This document shows positions 1 through 9,701 of a stretch of DNA of 50,198 nucleotides, piece by piece. Each line of letters starts with the position of its first letter. The stretch's first letter is position 1. Source of the DNA: Leisingera sp. JC1 (GTDB taxonomy: Bacteria; Pseudomonadota; Alphaproteobacteria; Rhodobacterales; Rhodobacteraceae); assembly GCF_001679925.1 (NCBI RefSeq), contig NZ_LYUZ01000114.1:1-50198 (forward strand), given 5' to 3'. The notes beneath the pieces are model-generated. The model worked only from the letters and a program-made list of their open reading frames with translations, did not search any database and had not been told where the DNA came from. The translations under genes were made by a program, and so were the position numbers.

Positions 1-1217
1 GGGACTATCCTGAATTTTGTGCCCCGGCGTGGTAGCTCACTTTTGAGGAGACCCACGTATGAGCATAGACAAAGACCTGTTGGACCGGCTGATGGAAGGG
101 CGTTCGCCCGGCGACCTTTTCGGCAAGGAGGGCATTCTTTCCGAACTGACCAAGGCGCTTGCGGAACGTGCGCTGAGCACCGAGTTGGACGAACATCTCA
201 GCGAAGAGCGCGCGCAGGAGCCGCCTGAAGGCCAGAACCAGCCCGCCAATCGACGCAATGGCAGCAGCCGGAAGACTGTGGCCACGGACACCGGCAAGGT
301 GGTTCTGGACATTCCGCGCGACCGGAACGGGACCTTTGACCCGGTTCTGATCGCCAAGTATCAGCGCCGCTTTCCGGAGTTCGACACCAAGATCATCAGC
401 ATGTACGCCCGCGGCATGACGACCCGGGAAATCCAGGGCCACATCGAGGAGATCTACGGCTTCGAAGCGTCGCCCAGCCTGATCTCGGCCATCACCGACA
501 CCGTGATGCAGGAGGTGACGGCCTGGCAGAACCGCCCGCTTGAGCCCTGCTATCCAGTGGTGTTCATGGATGCGATCCGGGTCAACATCCGCAGCGACGG
601 CGCGGTCTCGAACAAGGCGGTCTTCGTGGCTCTGGCGATCCTGCCGGACGGAACACGGGACGTTCTGGGCTTGTGGTTCCAGGCCAATGAGGGGGCCAAA
701 TTCTGGGCCAAGGTGCTGAGCGATCTGCGCAACCGCGGCGTTCAGGACATCCTGATCGCCGTTGTGGACGGCCTCAAGGGCTTCCCCCAGGCCATTGAGG
801 CGGCCTTCCCCCGAACCCAGGTCCAGACCTGTATTGTCCATCTGCTGCGCCAATCCATGAGCTTTGCCAGCTACAAGGACCGCAAGGCCGTCGCTGCGGC
901 TCTGAAAGCGGTCTATACGGCCGTTGATGCCGCGGCGGCCGAAGCCGCGCTAACTGAATTTGAAGCGAGCGATCTGTCAAAGCGCCATTGAAGCGCTGAA
1001 CTCGAAAATCCGCCGCGCGGTCCGAACCCGCGGCCATTTCCCCAGCGATGAGGCGGCGGCCAAGTTGATCTATCTGGCGCTGAATGCTACCTCAGCGGAG
1101 TGGAAGCGGTCAGTGCGCGAATGGCATGCGGTGAAAAGCCAGCTCGCCATCATGTTCGAGGAACGCTTCCCATTGGCGTAAGAAATGGCGCCGGGGCACA
1201 AAATTCCGCACAGTCTC
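1..1217 (+). mobile_element. IS256-family insertion sequence, defective
   Basis: The element is bounded by 29-bp imperfect inverted repeats at about 1-29 and 1189-1217. Their inner halves are identical (GAATTTTGTGCCCCGGCG and its complement) and their outer ends diverge. Inside is a mutator-type transposase with an internal deletion. The right end abuts an IS110-type transposase fragment, so it probably landed in an older element. The window begins exactly at its left end, so the left target duplication cannot be checked. Confidence 0.85.
59..1181 (+). pseudogene. IS256-family transposase, internally deleted and frameshifted
   Basis: This is a mutator-type DDE transposase in two pieces. The first frame (59-991, about 310 residues) carries the N-terminal region and the catalytic part, with FMDAIRVN, VVDGLKGF and QTCIVHLLR recognisable. 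It then stops early at 989-991. The C-terminal piece resumes in another frame at about 984 with AIEALNSKIRR and TRGHFPSDEAA and ends at 1181. Compared with the family's usual length of about 400 residues, the segment between EFEASDLS and AIEALN is missing (some 50 residues by family knowledge, including the last catalytic acidic region). The enzyme is therefore almost certainly inactive. The first ATG (59) has AGGAG about 10 nt upstream. Confidence 0.85.
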
Positions 1218-1434
1218 AAGTGTATCGATCTGGCCAATGAGGTTCGGGGCCTGTTCCGTGTCTTCGGTCTCCGCTTGCCGCCCCGCGTTGATCAGGGGTC
1301 GTTCGATGAGCGGGTCAGACCGTTGATCGAAGCCGATCCGGATCTGTCTCGTGCTTTGCTGCCGCTCTTGGACGCGCGCGCGATGCTCTACAAGACCTAC
1401 CGAGAGTTGGACTGGCGCGTGAAGCAAGCGGCTA
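1218..1434 (+). pseudogene. IS110-family transposase fragment
   Basis: The frame reads IDLANEVRGLFRVFGLRLP, then LLPLLDARAMLYKTYREL and DWRVKQAA, which matches the middle part of IS110-type (DEDD) transposases just before the usual MTVPGVG region. Both ends are missing. The left end is cut by the IS256 element at 1217. The right end joins an IS3 element near 1434/1435. No start codon or ribosome binding site belongs to it. It differs in sequence from the complete IS110-family transposase at 12529-13557, so it is not a second copy of that element. Confidence 0.75.
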
Positions 1435-2150
1435 ACCGCCTGTGCAACGAACTCAGGGCCATTGTCCGAGCGGATGAAGGCAGGAGCGCCACGCAGGATG
1501 AACAGGTCTGTTAGAGCATCGATCACGTCTGTCGAGTTCAGCTTGTGCTTCACCTTGATCGCCAGGCATTCCCGGCTGTGCTCATCGATGATATTCAGCG
1601 TTCGGAAGACCTTGCCATCGTCCGTCCTGCAGTGAACGAAATCATAGCTCCAGACATGGTTCCGATAATCAGGCCGCAGCCGGATGCATGATCCGTCATT
1701 CAGCCAGAGCCGTCCCTTCTTCGGTTGTTTTGCCGGAACCTTCAGCCCCTCTCGCCGCCACGCCCGCTCGACGCGTCCGTCACTGACAGACCAACCAGCC
1801 TCTCGCAGCAGCGCTGCGATCCTGCGGTAGCCATATCGGCCGTACTGCCGGGCCAGTTCGATCATGTCAGCCACCAATCTATCCTCGTCTGCGCGGCCTT
1901 GCGGGGTACGCCGCTGCGTGGATCGGTGTTGTCCCAGCACGCGGCAGGCGCGGCGTTCAGGAAGCCGCTTCAGCTCTTTCAACTGATCTACACCCATTCC
2001 GCCGTATTTCTTTCGCCAGCGGTAATAGGTCTGCTCAACAACGCCGATCTGCCTGATCGCATCGTGGCGGGACATGCCTTGCCTGATCAGAACCTCAACC
2101 TGCCGCAACTTCGAGACAATCTCTTCGGGCTTCGGTCGCTTGTTTGCCAT
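1435..2150 (-). pseudogene. IS3-family transposase, OrfA-OrfB joined by deletion and truncated
   Basis: The first 60 or so residues (KRPKPEEIVSKLRQVEVL, then VVEQTYYRWRKKYGG) are an OrfA helix-turn-helix. After DQLKELKRL the frame passes straight into OrfB sequence (PERRACRVLGQHRSTQR, then DFVHCRTDDGK, IIDEHSRECL and SDNGPEFVAQAV). In complete relatives the end of OrfA and the start of OrfB lie between these points, so a deletion (my estimate about 150 bp) has fused the two frames. The DDE core retains the D of SYDFVH and the D of SDNGPEF. The rest, including the catalytic Glu, is lost at about 1435. Beyond that the open frame continues by chance into the IS110 fragment. Confidence 0.8.
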
Positions 2151-2193
2151 TCTTGGTCCTCCATTTCCTAAACATAGGGGTGGACCAGTTCAG
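1435..2193 (-). mobile_element. IS3-family element, truncated at its 3' end
   Basis: The promoter-proximal end lies near 2193, where the minus strand begins with TGAACTGGTCCACC, a typical IS3/IS407-like terminal sequence. The element runs leftward and is cut at about 1435 inside its integrase core, where it joins the IS110 fragment. The distal inverted repeat is gone, so the element cannot move on its own. Confidence 0.8.
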
Positions 2194-2332
2194 TTGGGGA
2201 GGCTCAGGAACGTGTAATCCAGCCGCGTTTTGGATTGGGTTTCCCGGTCCAGAGTGGTCAGGCGGAAGTTTCCTGCCGTTTCAGCACGCTCAGCCGGGCC
2301 TCCGGGGCTCAGAGAAAAGGCGGCAAAGACAG

Positions 2333-4948
2333 CTACGCAGGTGCCTCCTGCGGTTCGGACTTCAGCCTGCGGCGCTGCAGGCCATAGATGGCGGCCAGCA
2401 GCAGAAGCGCAGGGATGTAGAAGATTTCTTGCGGCGGGCGGTCTGTAGCCACCTCGATTTCCACCACTTCCCAGTCGAAGTCGATCTTCAGCTGCTCGGC
2501 CGGCCCGCCGAAGGTCAGGTTCTCAACAAGATACCTGCCTTCCTCGGCACGGAATTCGATCCCGGCGCCATTGGCCAAACGGGCCTCTCCGGCCTCCCCC
2601 GCAGCGCCAAGCGGCAGCAGGTAACGCGCATCGACCATGTCGCCCTCCAGGCTTTCGCCTGCCAGACGCACCCGCAGGCTGGCGTTGTCCGGTGCGGCTC
2701 CGGCAAGCGCATAGATCTCCGCGGCCGGACGGATCTCAAACTCATCCGCCACCTGGGTCAGGAAGAAGTCCGGCCTGAACAGGATGAAGGCACAGAGGAT
2801 CAGCGCCGCGCTTTCCCACAGTTTCGACCGGGTCTGGAAGTAGCCCATGGTGCCGGCCGCAAACAGCAGCATGGCAATCAGCGCGGTGACGAAGACGACC
2901 ACTGCCTGCACCGGCCCAACGTCGATCAACAGAAGGTCTGTGTTGAAGATGAACAGGAACGGCAGCAGCGCTGTGCGGATCGAATAAAAGAACGCCTGGA
3001 AGCCGGTGCGCAGCGGATCGCCTTTGGAAATCGCCGCCGCCGCAAAGGAGGCCAGCCCCACCGGCGGTGTCACATCCGCCATAATCCCAAAGTAGAAGCA
3101 GAACATATGCACCGCCACCAGCGGCACGATCAGCCCGTTCTGTGCCCCCAGCTCAACCACAACCCCGGCCATCAGCGAAGAAACGACGATGTAATTCGCC
3201 GTGGTCGGCAGGCCCATCCCCAGCACAATCGAAATCAGAGCGACGAAGAACAGCATCGCCAGCAGATTGCCGCCCGACAGGAACTCGACAAACTCCGCCA
3301 TCACCTGGCCGATCCCGGTCAGCGTCACGGCGCCGACGATGATGCCCGCCAGCCCCATTGCGGCGGCCAGCCCCACCATGTTGCGCGCCCCGGTGATCAT
3401 GCCTTCCAGCGTCTGGGAAAACCCATGATCAAAGGCCGCGCGCAGACTGCCGGTGCCGCGGAAGAACGCCTTGAGCGGATCCTGCGTCAGCAGGATCATC
3501 AGCATGAAGATCGAAGACCAGAAGGCTGACAGACCTGGCGACTTCCGCTCGATCATCAACAGATACATCAGCAGGAAAATCGGCAGCAGGTAATGCAGCC
3601 CGGTCTTCAGGATCACCCGCGCCGGCGGCAGATGCAGCATCGAGTCAATGCTGGTCTCCAGATCCGGCCGCGCCGCGGCATAGCGCACTGCAGCCACATA
3701 GGCCGCCAGCAGCACCGCCACCAGCACCGGGGTTGAGACCGGCCCGATCAGCCCTTCGGTCAGATCCACCAGCAGCCCGGTCAGCCACAGTGTGCCGCCG
3801 CCGATCACGATCGAAGAGGCGATGATGAAAACCGCGCCCAGCATGAACTTCACCGGATGCATCCGCGAGGTGCCGGTCATGCCCATCTTCAGCGCTTCCA
3901 GATGCACGATATAGACCAGCGCCATGTAAGAGATCGCAGCCGGCACGATGGCGGTTTTCACCACCTCCACATAAGAGATGCCGACGTATTCAGTCATCAG
4001 AAAGGCCACCGCGCCCATCACCGGCGGCGTCAGCACACCGTTGATGGAGGAGGACACTTCAACCGCACCCGCCTTGGCCGGGCTGAACCCGACCCGCTTC
4101 ATCAGCGGAATGGTGAAGGTGCCGGTGGTCACCACATTGGCAATGGCCGACCCCGAAATCAGCCCCGTCGCCGCCGAGGCGATCACCGCCGCCTTGGCCG
4201 GCCCGCCGCGCAGGTGGCCCAGGGCAGAGAACGCCAGCTGCAGAAAGTAATTGCCGGCCCCCGCCTGGTTCAGCAGCGCACCAAACAGCACAAACAGAAA
4301 AACAAACCCCGAGGAGACTCCAAGGGCGACACCAAGCACCCCTTCGGTGGTCAGCATCAGGTGGCTCATCGCCTTGTTGAACGAGGCCCCCTTCCACTGC
4401 ACCATCTCCGGCAGCCCGTCCCAGGAGCCGAAGAATACATAGGCCAGAAAGAAGATCGCCACCCCCATCAGCGGAAAGCCCAGCGACCGGCGCGCCGCTT
4501 CCATCAGCAGCAGAATGCCGATACCCGCCATCACCAGATCGGTCGTATTGGGAATGCCGGTCCGCGAAGACACCCCGGCGTAATCCCACGCCAGGTACGA
4601 GGCACTGATGGCACCGACAACGGCCAGCAGCCAGGTCAGCGCCGGGATCCGGTCCCGCGGGCTGGAACGGAAGGCGGGAAAGGCCACAAAGGCCAGAAAC
4701 ACTGCAAACCCCAGGTGGATGGCGCGGGTCTGGGTGTCGTTCCAGACACCGATCCCCAGAATGAACGGCAGCGGCGAGGCGATCCACAGCTGGTAGATCG
4801 ACCACACCAGCGGCACCGACCACAGCATATTGGCGGAGAACCGGCCCTTCGGCGCGCGCGCTCCGGTATCGGCTTCGGCCACGATGCCGTCAAGATCAGC
4901 GGAATTGGCCTGATCGGGTTTCTTTGACGGGGTTGCTGCATCGGTCAC
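2333..4948 (-). CDS. TRAP transporter fused permease (DctQ-DctM type, TAXI class)
   Basis: This is the membrane part of a TAXI-type tripartite ATP-independent periplasmic transporter, which imports organic acids or related solutes using an ion gradient. The protein (about 871 residues) is one chain. An N-terminal four-helix DctQ-like part (about 50-180) is followed by the long DctM-like part with many hydrophobic helices and motifs such as GLISGSAIANVVTTGTF and MGLPTTANYIVVSS. A soluble C-terminal extension resembles the DUF3394 region of this family. I chose GTG at 4948 because GAGGGAGAG lies about 8 nt upstream; an ATG at 5002 has no good site. Its binding protein lies just upstream on the same strand (5033-6001), so they form an operon. 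The substrate is not evident. Confidence 0.9.
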   Translation of the reverse strand: MTDAATPSKKPDQANSADLDGIVAEADTGARAPKGRFSANMLWSVPLVWSIYQLWIASPLPFILGIGVWNDTQTRAIHLGFAVFLAFVAFPAFRSSPRDRIPALTWLLAVVGAISASYLAWDYAGVSSRTGIPNTTDLVMAGIGILLLMEAARRSLGFPLMGVAIFFLAYVFFGSWDGLPEMVQWKGASFNKAMSHLMLTTEGVLGVALGVSSGFVFLFVLFGALLNQAGAGNYFLQLAFSALGHLRGGPAKAAVIASAATGLISGSAIANVVTTGTFTIPLMKRVGFSPAKAGAVEVSSSINGVLTPPVMGAVAFLMTEYVGISYVEVVKTAIVPAAISYMALVYIVHLEALKMGMTGTSRMHPVKFMLGAVFIIASSIVIGGGTLWLTGLLVDLTEGLIGPVSTPVLVAVLLAAYVAAVRYAAARPDLETSIDSMLHLPPARVILKTGLHYLLPIFLLMYLLMIERKSPGLSAFWSSIFMLMILLTQDPLKAFFRGTGSLRAAFDHGFSQTLEGMITGARNMVGLAAAMGLAGIIVGAVTLTGIGQVMAEFVEFLSGGNLLAMLFFVALISIVLGMGLPTTANYIVVSSLMAGVVVELGAQNGLIVPLVAVHMFCFYFGIMADVTPPVGLASFAAAAISKGDPLRTGFQAFFYSIRTALLPFLFIFNTDLLLIDVGPVQAVVVFVTALIAMLLFAAGTMGYFQTRSKLWESAALILCAFILFRPDFFLTQVADEFEIRPAAEIYALAGAAPDNASLRVRLAGESLEGDMVDARYLLPLGAAGEAGEARLANGAGIEFRAEEGRYLVENLTFGGPAEQLKIDFDWEVVEIEVATDRPPQEIFYIPALLLLAAIYGLQRRRLKSEPQEAPA

Positions 4949-5032
4949 GGCGGGTCTCTCCCTCTTCGTCGTCTTCCGGGGTGAAACGAACTGGCCCCGC
5001 ATCCAGGGCGGGGGCAGTTAAAGGCGCAGGCG

Positions 5033-6001
5033 TTATTTCCAGCCGCGCTCCTGGTAGTACTTCAGGGCGCCCGGGTGGATTTCCGCGGTCAGCCCGTCAG
5101 AGACCATTTCGGACTCATTCAGATTGGCAAACGCCGGGTGCAGCTTTTTGAAGGCATCGAAGTTCTCGAAGATTGCCTTCACCACCTCATAGACCACCTC
5201 GTCCGAGGCTTCAGCCGAGGTCACGATGGTTGCCTTGGGGCCCCAGGACGGCAGGTCGTCGGGGTTGCCCGGATACATGCCGCCGGGAATGGTAGCCGCG
5301 GCATAGGCAGTGTTCTCGTTCAAGAGCTTCTCGATGCCGGCACCGGCCAGCGGGATGATCTTCACATCGCAGGTCGAGGTCGCTTCCTGGCTCGAACCGT
5401 TCGGCAGGCCCGCGGCCCAGATGGTCGCGTCGATCTTGCCGTCGCACAGCGCCGCCGCCTGTTCGGAGGACTTCAGCTCCGCCGCCAGGGTGAAATCGTC
5501 AACCGACAGGCCTTCGTATTTCATCAGTGTTTCGGCCAGAACGCGGGTGCCCGAACCGGGGTTGGCGATGTTGACCTTCTTGCCCTTCAGATCGGCGGTG
5601 GAGGCAATCCCGGCATCGGCACGCGCCATCACATGCATCGGCTCCGGATGCACCGAGAACAGCGAGCGCAGGCCGGCGTAAGGGCCGTCTTCGGCAAACT
5701 GATCGGTGCCGTTGATCGATTTCACCTGCACGTCGGACTGGATCACGCCAAAGTCCAGCTCGCCGGAGCGGATGGTGCGGGCGTTGTAGACAGAGCCGCC
5801 GGTCGACTCGACCGAGCAGCGGATGCCGTGTTCCTTGCGGTTCTTGTTGACCAAGCGGCAGATCGCGCCGCCGGTGGGGTAATAGACCCCTGTCACGCCG
5901 CCGGTGCCGATGGTGACAAACTGCTGCTCCGCCGCCGCAGCTGAGCCGCCGCTCAGCGCCAGGGCAAAGGCCGCGCCAATGAATTTCGTGGATTTTGACA
6001 T
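5033..6001 (-). CDS. TAXI-family TRAP transporter solute-binding protein
   Basis: This is the periplasmic receptor of the TRAP system whose permease follows at 4948. It has 322 residues. A signal peptide (MSKSTKFIGAAFALALSG, cleavage near SAAAAEQ) precedes the typical TAXI start FVTIGTGGVTGVYYPTG, then STGGSVYNARTIRSGELDFG and KGKKVNIANPGSGTR. The ATG at 6001 is preceded by GGAGGAAAA, a strong ribosome binding site. A longer frame upstream has no such site. It is transcribed divergently from the binding protein/kinase operon starting at 6232, sharing a 230-bp promoter region. TAXI substrates are poorly predictable from sequence. Confidence 0.92.
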   Translation of the reverse strand: MSKSTKFIGAAFALALSGGSAAAAEQQFVTIGTGGVTGVYYPTGGAICRLVNKNRKEHGIRCSVESTGGSVYNARTIRSGELDFGVIQSDVQVKSINGTDQFAEDGPYAGLRSLFSVHPEPMHVMARADAGIASTADLKGKKVNIANPGSGTRVLAETLMKYEGLSVDDFTLAAELKSSEQAAALCDGKIDATIWAAGLPNGSSQEATSTCDVKIIPLAGAGIEKLLNENTAYAAATIPGGMYPGNPDDLPSWGPKATIVTSAEASDEVVYEVVKAIFENFDAFKKLHPAFANLNESEMVSDGLTAEIHPGALKYYQERGWK

Positions 6002-6231
6002 GTTTTCCTCCGTGTCTGCTTGATCCAACCGGTTGTCTGAGGCACTCCGCACAGGCGCCGCAGTCTCCGGTTTGCTGGCCGCATTGGGGTAGCAGCGCCA
6101 AGGCCGCCTGCGTGAGAGACGAAAAAATTCCGCTGCCAGCGTAAATTTTCTGCCGCCCCCTGCGCCTTGCCGCACCAGAAGGGCCGGGCGTAAAGTTGCA
6201 GTGCAACTGGAATGAAAGGCTGTCCCGGACC
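6002..6231. promoter_or_regulatory. Divergent promoter region, TAXI TRAP operon / sensor operon
   Basis: About 230 bp separate the divergent start codons at 6001 (minus) and 6232 (plus). An AT-richer patch (AAAAAATTCC, then TAAATTTTC) lies at about 6121-6150 in otherwise GC-rich sequence and is the likely promoter zone. I see no convincing palindrome. If the neighbouring regulator controls the transporter, its site should be here. Confidence 0.4.
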
Positions 6232-6984
6232 ATGACCCGGCTACTCTCCGCCCTCCTGCTGACCTGTGTTACGGTGCTGGCCGCCCTGCGGCCCGCAAAC
6301 ACAGCTGCCGAAACCTGGGTGATGGGCGCGATGGAGGATTTTGCCCCTTTCAACTACATGGACAACGGCACATTCACCGGTATCGACGTCCAGATCATGG
6401 ACGAGGCCGCCGCCCTGATCGGCGTTACGCTGGACCACCGCCCGGTGCCCTGGAAACGGATGCTTCTGGATTTCGAGGGGGGGAAGTTCGACGGGGTGTT
6501 CCAGCTCACCCCGACCACTGCACGCTTTGAAAAATGGCACCTGACCGGCCCGCTGCGCACCACCCGCTCAGTCTACGTGACCCGGGCCGACAGCCCGCTG
6601 CAGGATATCCGCTCGCCTGCGGAACTGGACGGGCTGGTGGTCGGCCTGGTCGCGGGCTTCACCTATGAGGAAAGCTTTGACAGCAATCCGGCCATCCGGC
6701 GCGAGATGTCGCAGGATGATTTCAACAACATCCGCAAACTGCTCTTGGGCCGCTCGGACGTGATTGTCGGCGGCCATGCCACCCTCGCCTATACCGCCCG
6801 GCAGCTGAACGCCTGGGACAAGCTGCGGGTGCTGCCGACCCCGCTGGTGGAACTGGGCCGCTACGCCGCCTTCCCGCGCACAGCCGAAGGCGCCGAAAAG
6901 GCAAGGCGCCTGCAGCAGGCCCTGGATGAAATGCACGCAAGCGGCCGCATCCAGGAGATCATGCGCTCTGCGCTGAACCGATGA
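6232..6984 (+). CDS. Periplasmic solute-binding protein (SBP_bac_3-like), kinase partner
   Basis: This 250-residue protein has a signal peptide ([21 protein letters not shown], cleavage near TAAETW) and the fold markers of the amino-acid-type binding protein family: [24 protein letters not shown], then [12 protein letters not shown]. It has no transporter genes of its own class next to it. Its stop codon overlaps the start of a membrane hybrid kinase by ATGA (6981-6984), so translation is coupled. I infer that it presents a ligand to the kinase, as in other binding-protein-linked two-component systems. The ATG at 6232 is preferred over an upstream TTG because the signal peptide then starts at residue 1. 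Ligand unknown. Confidence 0.85.
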   Translation: MTRLLSALLLTCVTVLAALRPANTAAETWVMGAMEDFAPFNYMDNGTFTGIDVQIMDEAAALIGVTLDHRPVPWKRMLLDFEGGKFDGVFQLTPTTARFEKWHLTGPLRTTRSVYVTRADSPLQDIRSPAELDGLVVGLVAGFTYEESFDSNPAIRREMSQDDFNNIRKLLLGRSDVIVGGHATLAYTARQLNAWDKLRVLPTPLVELGRYAAFPRTAEGAEKARRLQQALDEMHASGRIQEIMRSALNR

Positions 6985-9701
6985 GGCGGCTGCATTTCCA
7001 GAAAATGGGCATCACCCCCAAGATTGCCCTCGCCGCGGCAGCGCTCGGGGTGCTCTCGGGGCTGATCCTCGGCGTTTTCACCCTGGTTCTGGAAAGCAGC
7101 CAGCGGGTCGGAACCGCCCGGCTGAACGCCGACCGGGTCGTGCGCGCCACCCTGCCCCGGGCCGAGGTCGCCTATTGGGAGGTCGACGTGCCGGACGTCG
7201 GCGCCATTCTCGCCGGTCTACTGGCCGATCCGGTGATCACCAAGGTCTGGATCGAAGACCCGCTTCTAACCGATGCGCTGCGCAAGAGCACCGGCCTGGG
7301 CGACCTGTCAGCCGCCGATCCGCCGCCTGCCGGCCCGCCGCTGATCGCCCGCCTCCTGGGCATGCCCGGCAACGAGGCCGAAACCCACCGTTATGCACTC
7401 CTCAGCCCCCGTGACGGGTCCGAGATCGGCCAGCTGAACGTCACCTTCTCCTTCCACGGCGTGCAGGCGGAAATGGTAGCCCGCGGCTTTGTGGTGCTGG
7501 GCTCCAGCATCCTGCAGACGCTGCTGGTGACTGCCGTCATCTTCCTGGCCATGCAGCAGACCGTGATCCGCCCAATCGCACGACTGCAATCCGCCGCCCT
7601 GCGGGTGCGCGATGGCCACCGGTTCGAGCTCAAGGGCCGCGACCGCAAGCTGTTCGACGTCAGCCGCCGCGATGAGATCTCGCGCCTTGCCCGTGCCTTC
7701 CGCCGCACCGTGGGCGAGCTGGAGGAGAGCCGCGACAATCTGCAGGGCCTGGTTGATGAGCGCACCCGCGAACTGGTTACTGCCCGCAACGAAGCAGTTG
7801 AGGCTTCGCAGGCCAAATCCACCTTCCTGGCCAATATGAGCCATGAGCTCAGAACCCCGATGAACGCCATTATCGGCCTGTCGGAAATCCTCCAGCGTGA
7901 CGGCTACACCGACCAGACCCGCCGCCACCTAACCGACATGCGCGCCGCCGCCGCCCATCTGTCGCAGAATATCGACTCGGTGCTGGATCTTTCCAAGATT
8001 GAAGCGGGCGGACTGAACCTCGAACAGGTCTGGTTTCCGCTGGATGGGTTCCTGGACACGGTGATGACCCAGACAAGGGCGCTGATGCAGGACAAGCCGG
8101 TGCGGCTTGGCTGGCAATTCGCCCCTGACCTGCCCGGAGAAATCTGCGCCGACCCGCTGCGCCTCAGGCAGGTGATGATGAACTTCGCCTCCAACGCGGT
8201 GAAGTTCACAAGCCAGGGTGAAATCCAGCTGGAGGCCGGCTGCAGCTTGCGTCCGGGCGGCAAAACCCTGCTGACCCTTGGGGTTCGGGATACCGGGATC
8301 GGTATCTCCTCCGATCAGCTTGAGGAGATCTTCAAACCCTTTGGCCAGGCCGACAATTCAACCACCCGCCAATACGGCGGCACTGGGCTTGGCCTGTCAA
8401 TTGCCCACCGGCTCGCCGGCCAGATGGGCGGGCAGCTGAAGGTCGAAAGCGACAAGGGAAACGGATCCTGCTTCACGCTGGAAATCGAACTGCCCTGCCG
8501 GATGCCGGACCCGGAAGGGCCCCAGGCAGGCAGACTGAGCCTCCGTGGGCAGGCAAAACCGCTGCAGCAAATCCGGATCATGGCCGAACGCGCAGGATAC
8601 ACCGTGGTTCAGGATCCCAGCGTGGTTCAAGTTGCCGTCGAAGACAGCTTTATCCGTGTTTCGGTTCCCGGCCAGGACCGGCCGCCCAAACCTGTTGCTC
8701 TGCCGCTGACCCATCAGGAGTTCGCGGCGGCCGTGCAAGGGCTGGATCACAGCAGGGATCAAACGCCGGATCTGCCTGCCGCCCTGGCCGGCCGGGACGT
8801 GCTGGTGGTCGAAGACGACCGTATCAACCTGTCGGTCTTTGTGGCTCTGGTCGAAGGCTTGGGCGCGCAGGTGCGCACGGCCCGCAACGGGCTGGAGGCG
8901 GTCGAACAGGCCGCCCAGGCCTTGCCGGACCTGATCCTGATGGATCTGCACATGCCCCTGATGGATGGCCACCAGGCCTTTCAGGTACTGAAAGCCGAGT
9001 ATGGCACGCAGCTGCCGCCCGTGGTCGCGGCCTCGGCCAACGCCACATCGGAAGAGCACCGGCGCTGCACCGCCGCGGGGTTTGCCGGCTTCCTTTCTAA
9101 GCCGATTGACCCGGCACGGCTGAAGGAGACTTTGCAGCAGCTTCTGCCGGGAAACCATCCACCGCCGGGTATCAACCACGCCAAGGGCCGGTTCTATGCG
9201 GGCGGCGACGAGGCGCTTTATCAGCAGAACCTGGTGCGGTTCCGCAAACGCCTTGAAGATTGGACCACGCGCCTGTCCCAGCCGGAAAACACCCAAAGCA
9301 GCACGGAAACCGCGGAACTCCTGCATGTGATCCGCGGCGCAGCCGGAACTATCGGAGCAGAACAGCTGGCCCGTTTGGCAGGGCAGGCAGAATCTGGACA
9401 GGCGCAGGCAAAGGACTTGCTTCTGGTCATGCAGGAGCTTTTGCAGGCCTTGCCGGACCAGGGGCTAAGGCCGGCCGCCAGCGGGACCGCCGCGGTCTCG
9501 CTCACCCAATTGACCCGGCTGATTGAAAGCAACGATGTTGCGGCGATGGCGGCAGCCGAAAAATTCGTGCAGGCCGCCAGCGTGAACGCCCCTGAGGGCT
9601 CCGGTGAGGAACTGCTCAAGGCTTTGGAACGGTTGGACTTTCCTTTAGCCCGCGCAGCGCTGGCGGCACTTGCCCAGAACCTTCAAGACGACCGGAACTG
9701 A
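6981..9701 (+). CDS. Hybrid sensor histidine kinase with receiver and Hpt domains
   Basis: This 906-residue inner-membrane kinase has a first membrane helix at about 14-37, a periplasmic domain to about 165, a second helix at about 170-192, then HAMP and a coiled stretch (about 193-275). The HisKA domain carries [14 protein letters not shown] with phospho-His288. The ATPase carries an N-box (NFASNAVKF, 401), DTGIG (437) and GTGLGLS (467). The receiver has Asp655 (LILMDLHMP) and Lys707. A C-terminal Hpt domain has His782 (HVIRGAAG; the usual Lys after the His is Arg). This makes a complete His-Asp-His phosphorelay that should end on a separate receiver, the neighbouring LysR-HTH/receiver protein. 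Translation is coupled to the upstream binding protein. Its 3' end overlaps the convergent gene by 19 bp. Confidence 0.93.
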   Translation: MRRLHFQKMGITPKIALAAAALGVLSGLILGVFTLVLESSQRVGTARLNADRVVRATLPRAEVAYWEVDVPDVGAILAGLLADPVITKVWIEDPLLTDALRKSTGLGDLSAADPPPAGPPLIARLLGMPGNEAETHRYALLSPRDGSEIGQLNVTFSFHGVQAEMVARGFVVLGSSILQTLLVTAVIFLAMQQTVIRPIARLQSAALRVRDGHRFELKGRDRKLFDVSRRDEISRLARAFRRTVGELEESRDNLQGLVDERTRELVTARNEAVEASQAKSTFLANMSHELRTPMNAIIGLSEILQRDGYTDQTRRHLTDMRAAAAHLSQNIDSVLDLSKIEAGGLNLEQVWFPLDGFLDTVMTQTRALMQDKPVRLGWQFAPDLPGEICADPLRLRQVMMNFASNAVKFTSQGEIQLEAGCSLRPGGKTLLTLGVRDTGIGISSDQLEEIFKPFGQADNSTTRQYGGTGLGLSIAHRLAGQMGGQLKVESDKGNGSCFTLEIELPCRMPDPEGPQAGRLSLRGQAKPLQQIRIMAERAGYTVVQDPSVVQVAVEDSFIRVSVPGQDRPPKPVALPLTHQEFAAAVQGLDHSRDQTPDLPAALAGRDVLVVEDDRINLSVFVALVEGLGAQVRTARNGLEAVEQAAQALPDLILMDLHMPLMDGHQAFQVLKAEYGTQLPPVVAASANATSEEHRRCTAAGFAGFLSKPIDPARLKETLQQLLPGNHPPPGINHAKGRFYAGGDEALYQQNLVRFRKRLEDWTTRLSQPENTQSSTETAELLHVIRGAAGTIGAEQLARLAGQAESGQAQAKDLLLVMQELLQALPDQGLRPAASGTAAVSLTQLTRLIESNDVAAMAAAEKFVQAASVNAPEGSGEELLKALERLDFPLARAALAALAQNLQDDRN

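Noticed and set aside
2144-3529. A 461-codon plus-strand frame over the TRAP permease
   Set aside because: It spans the IS3 edge and the permease gene, is low-complexity and basic, and is antisense to a clear membrane protein.
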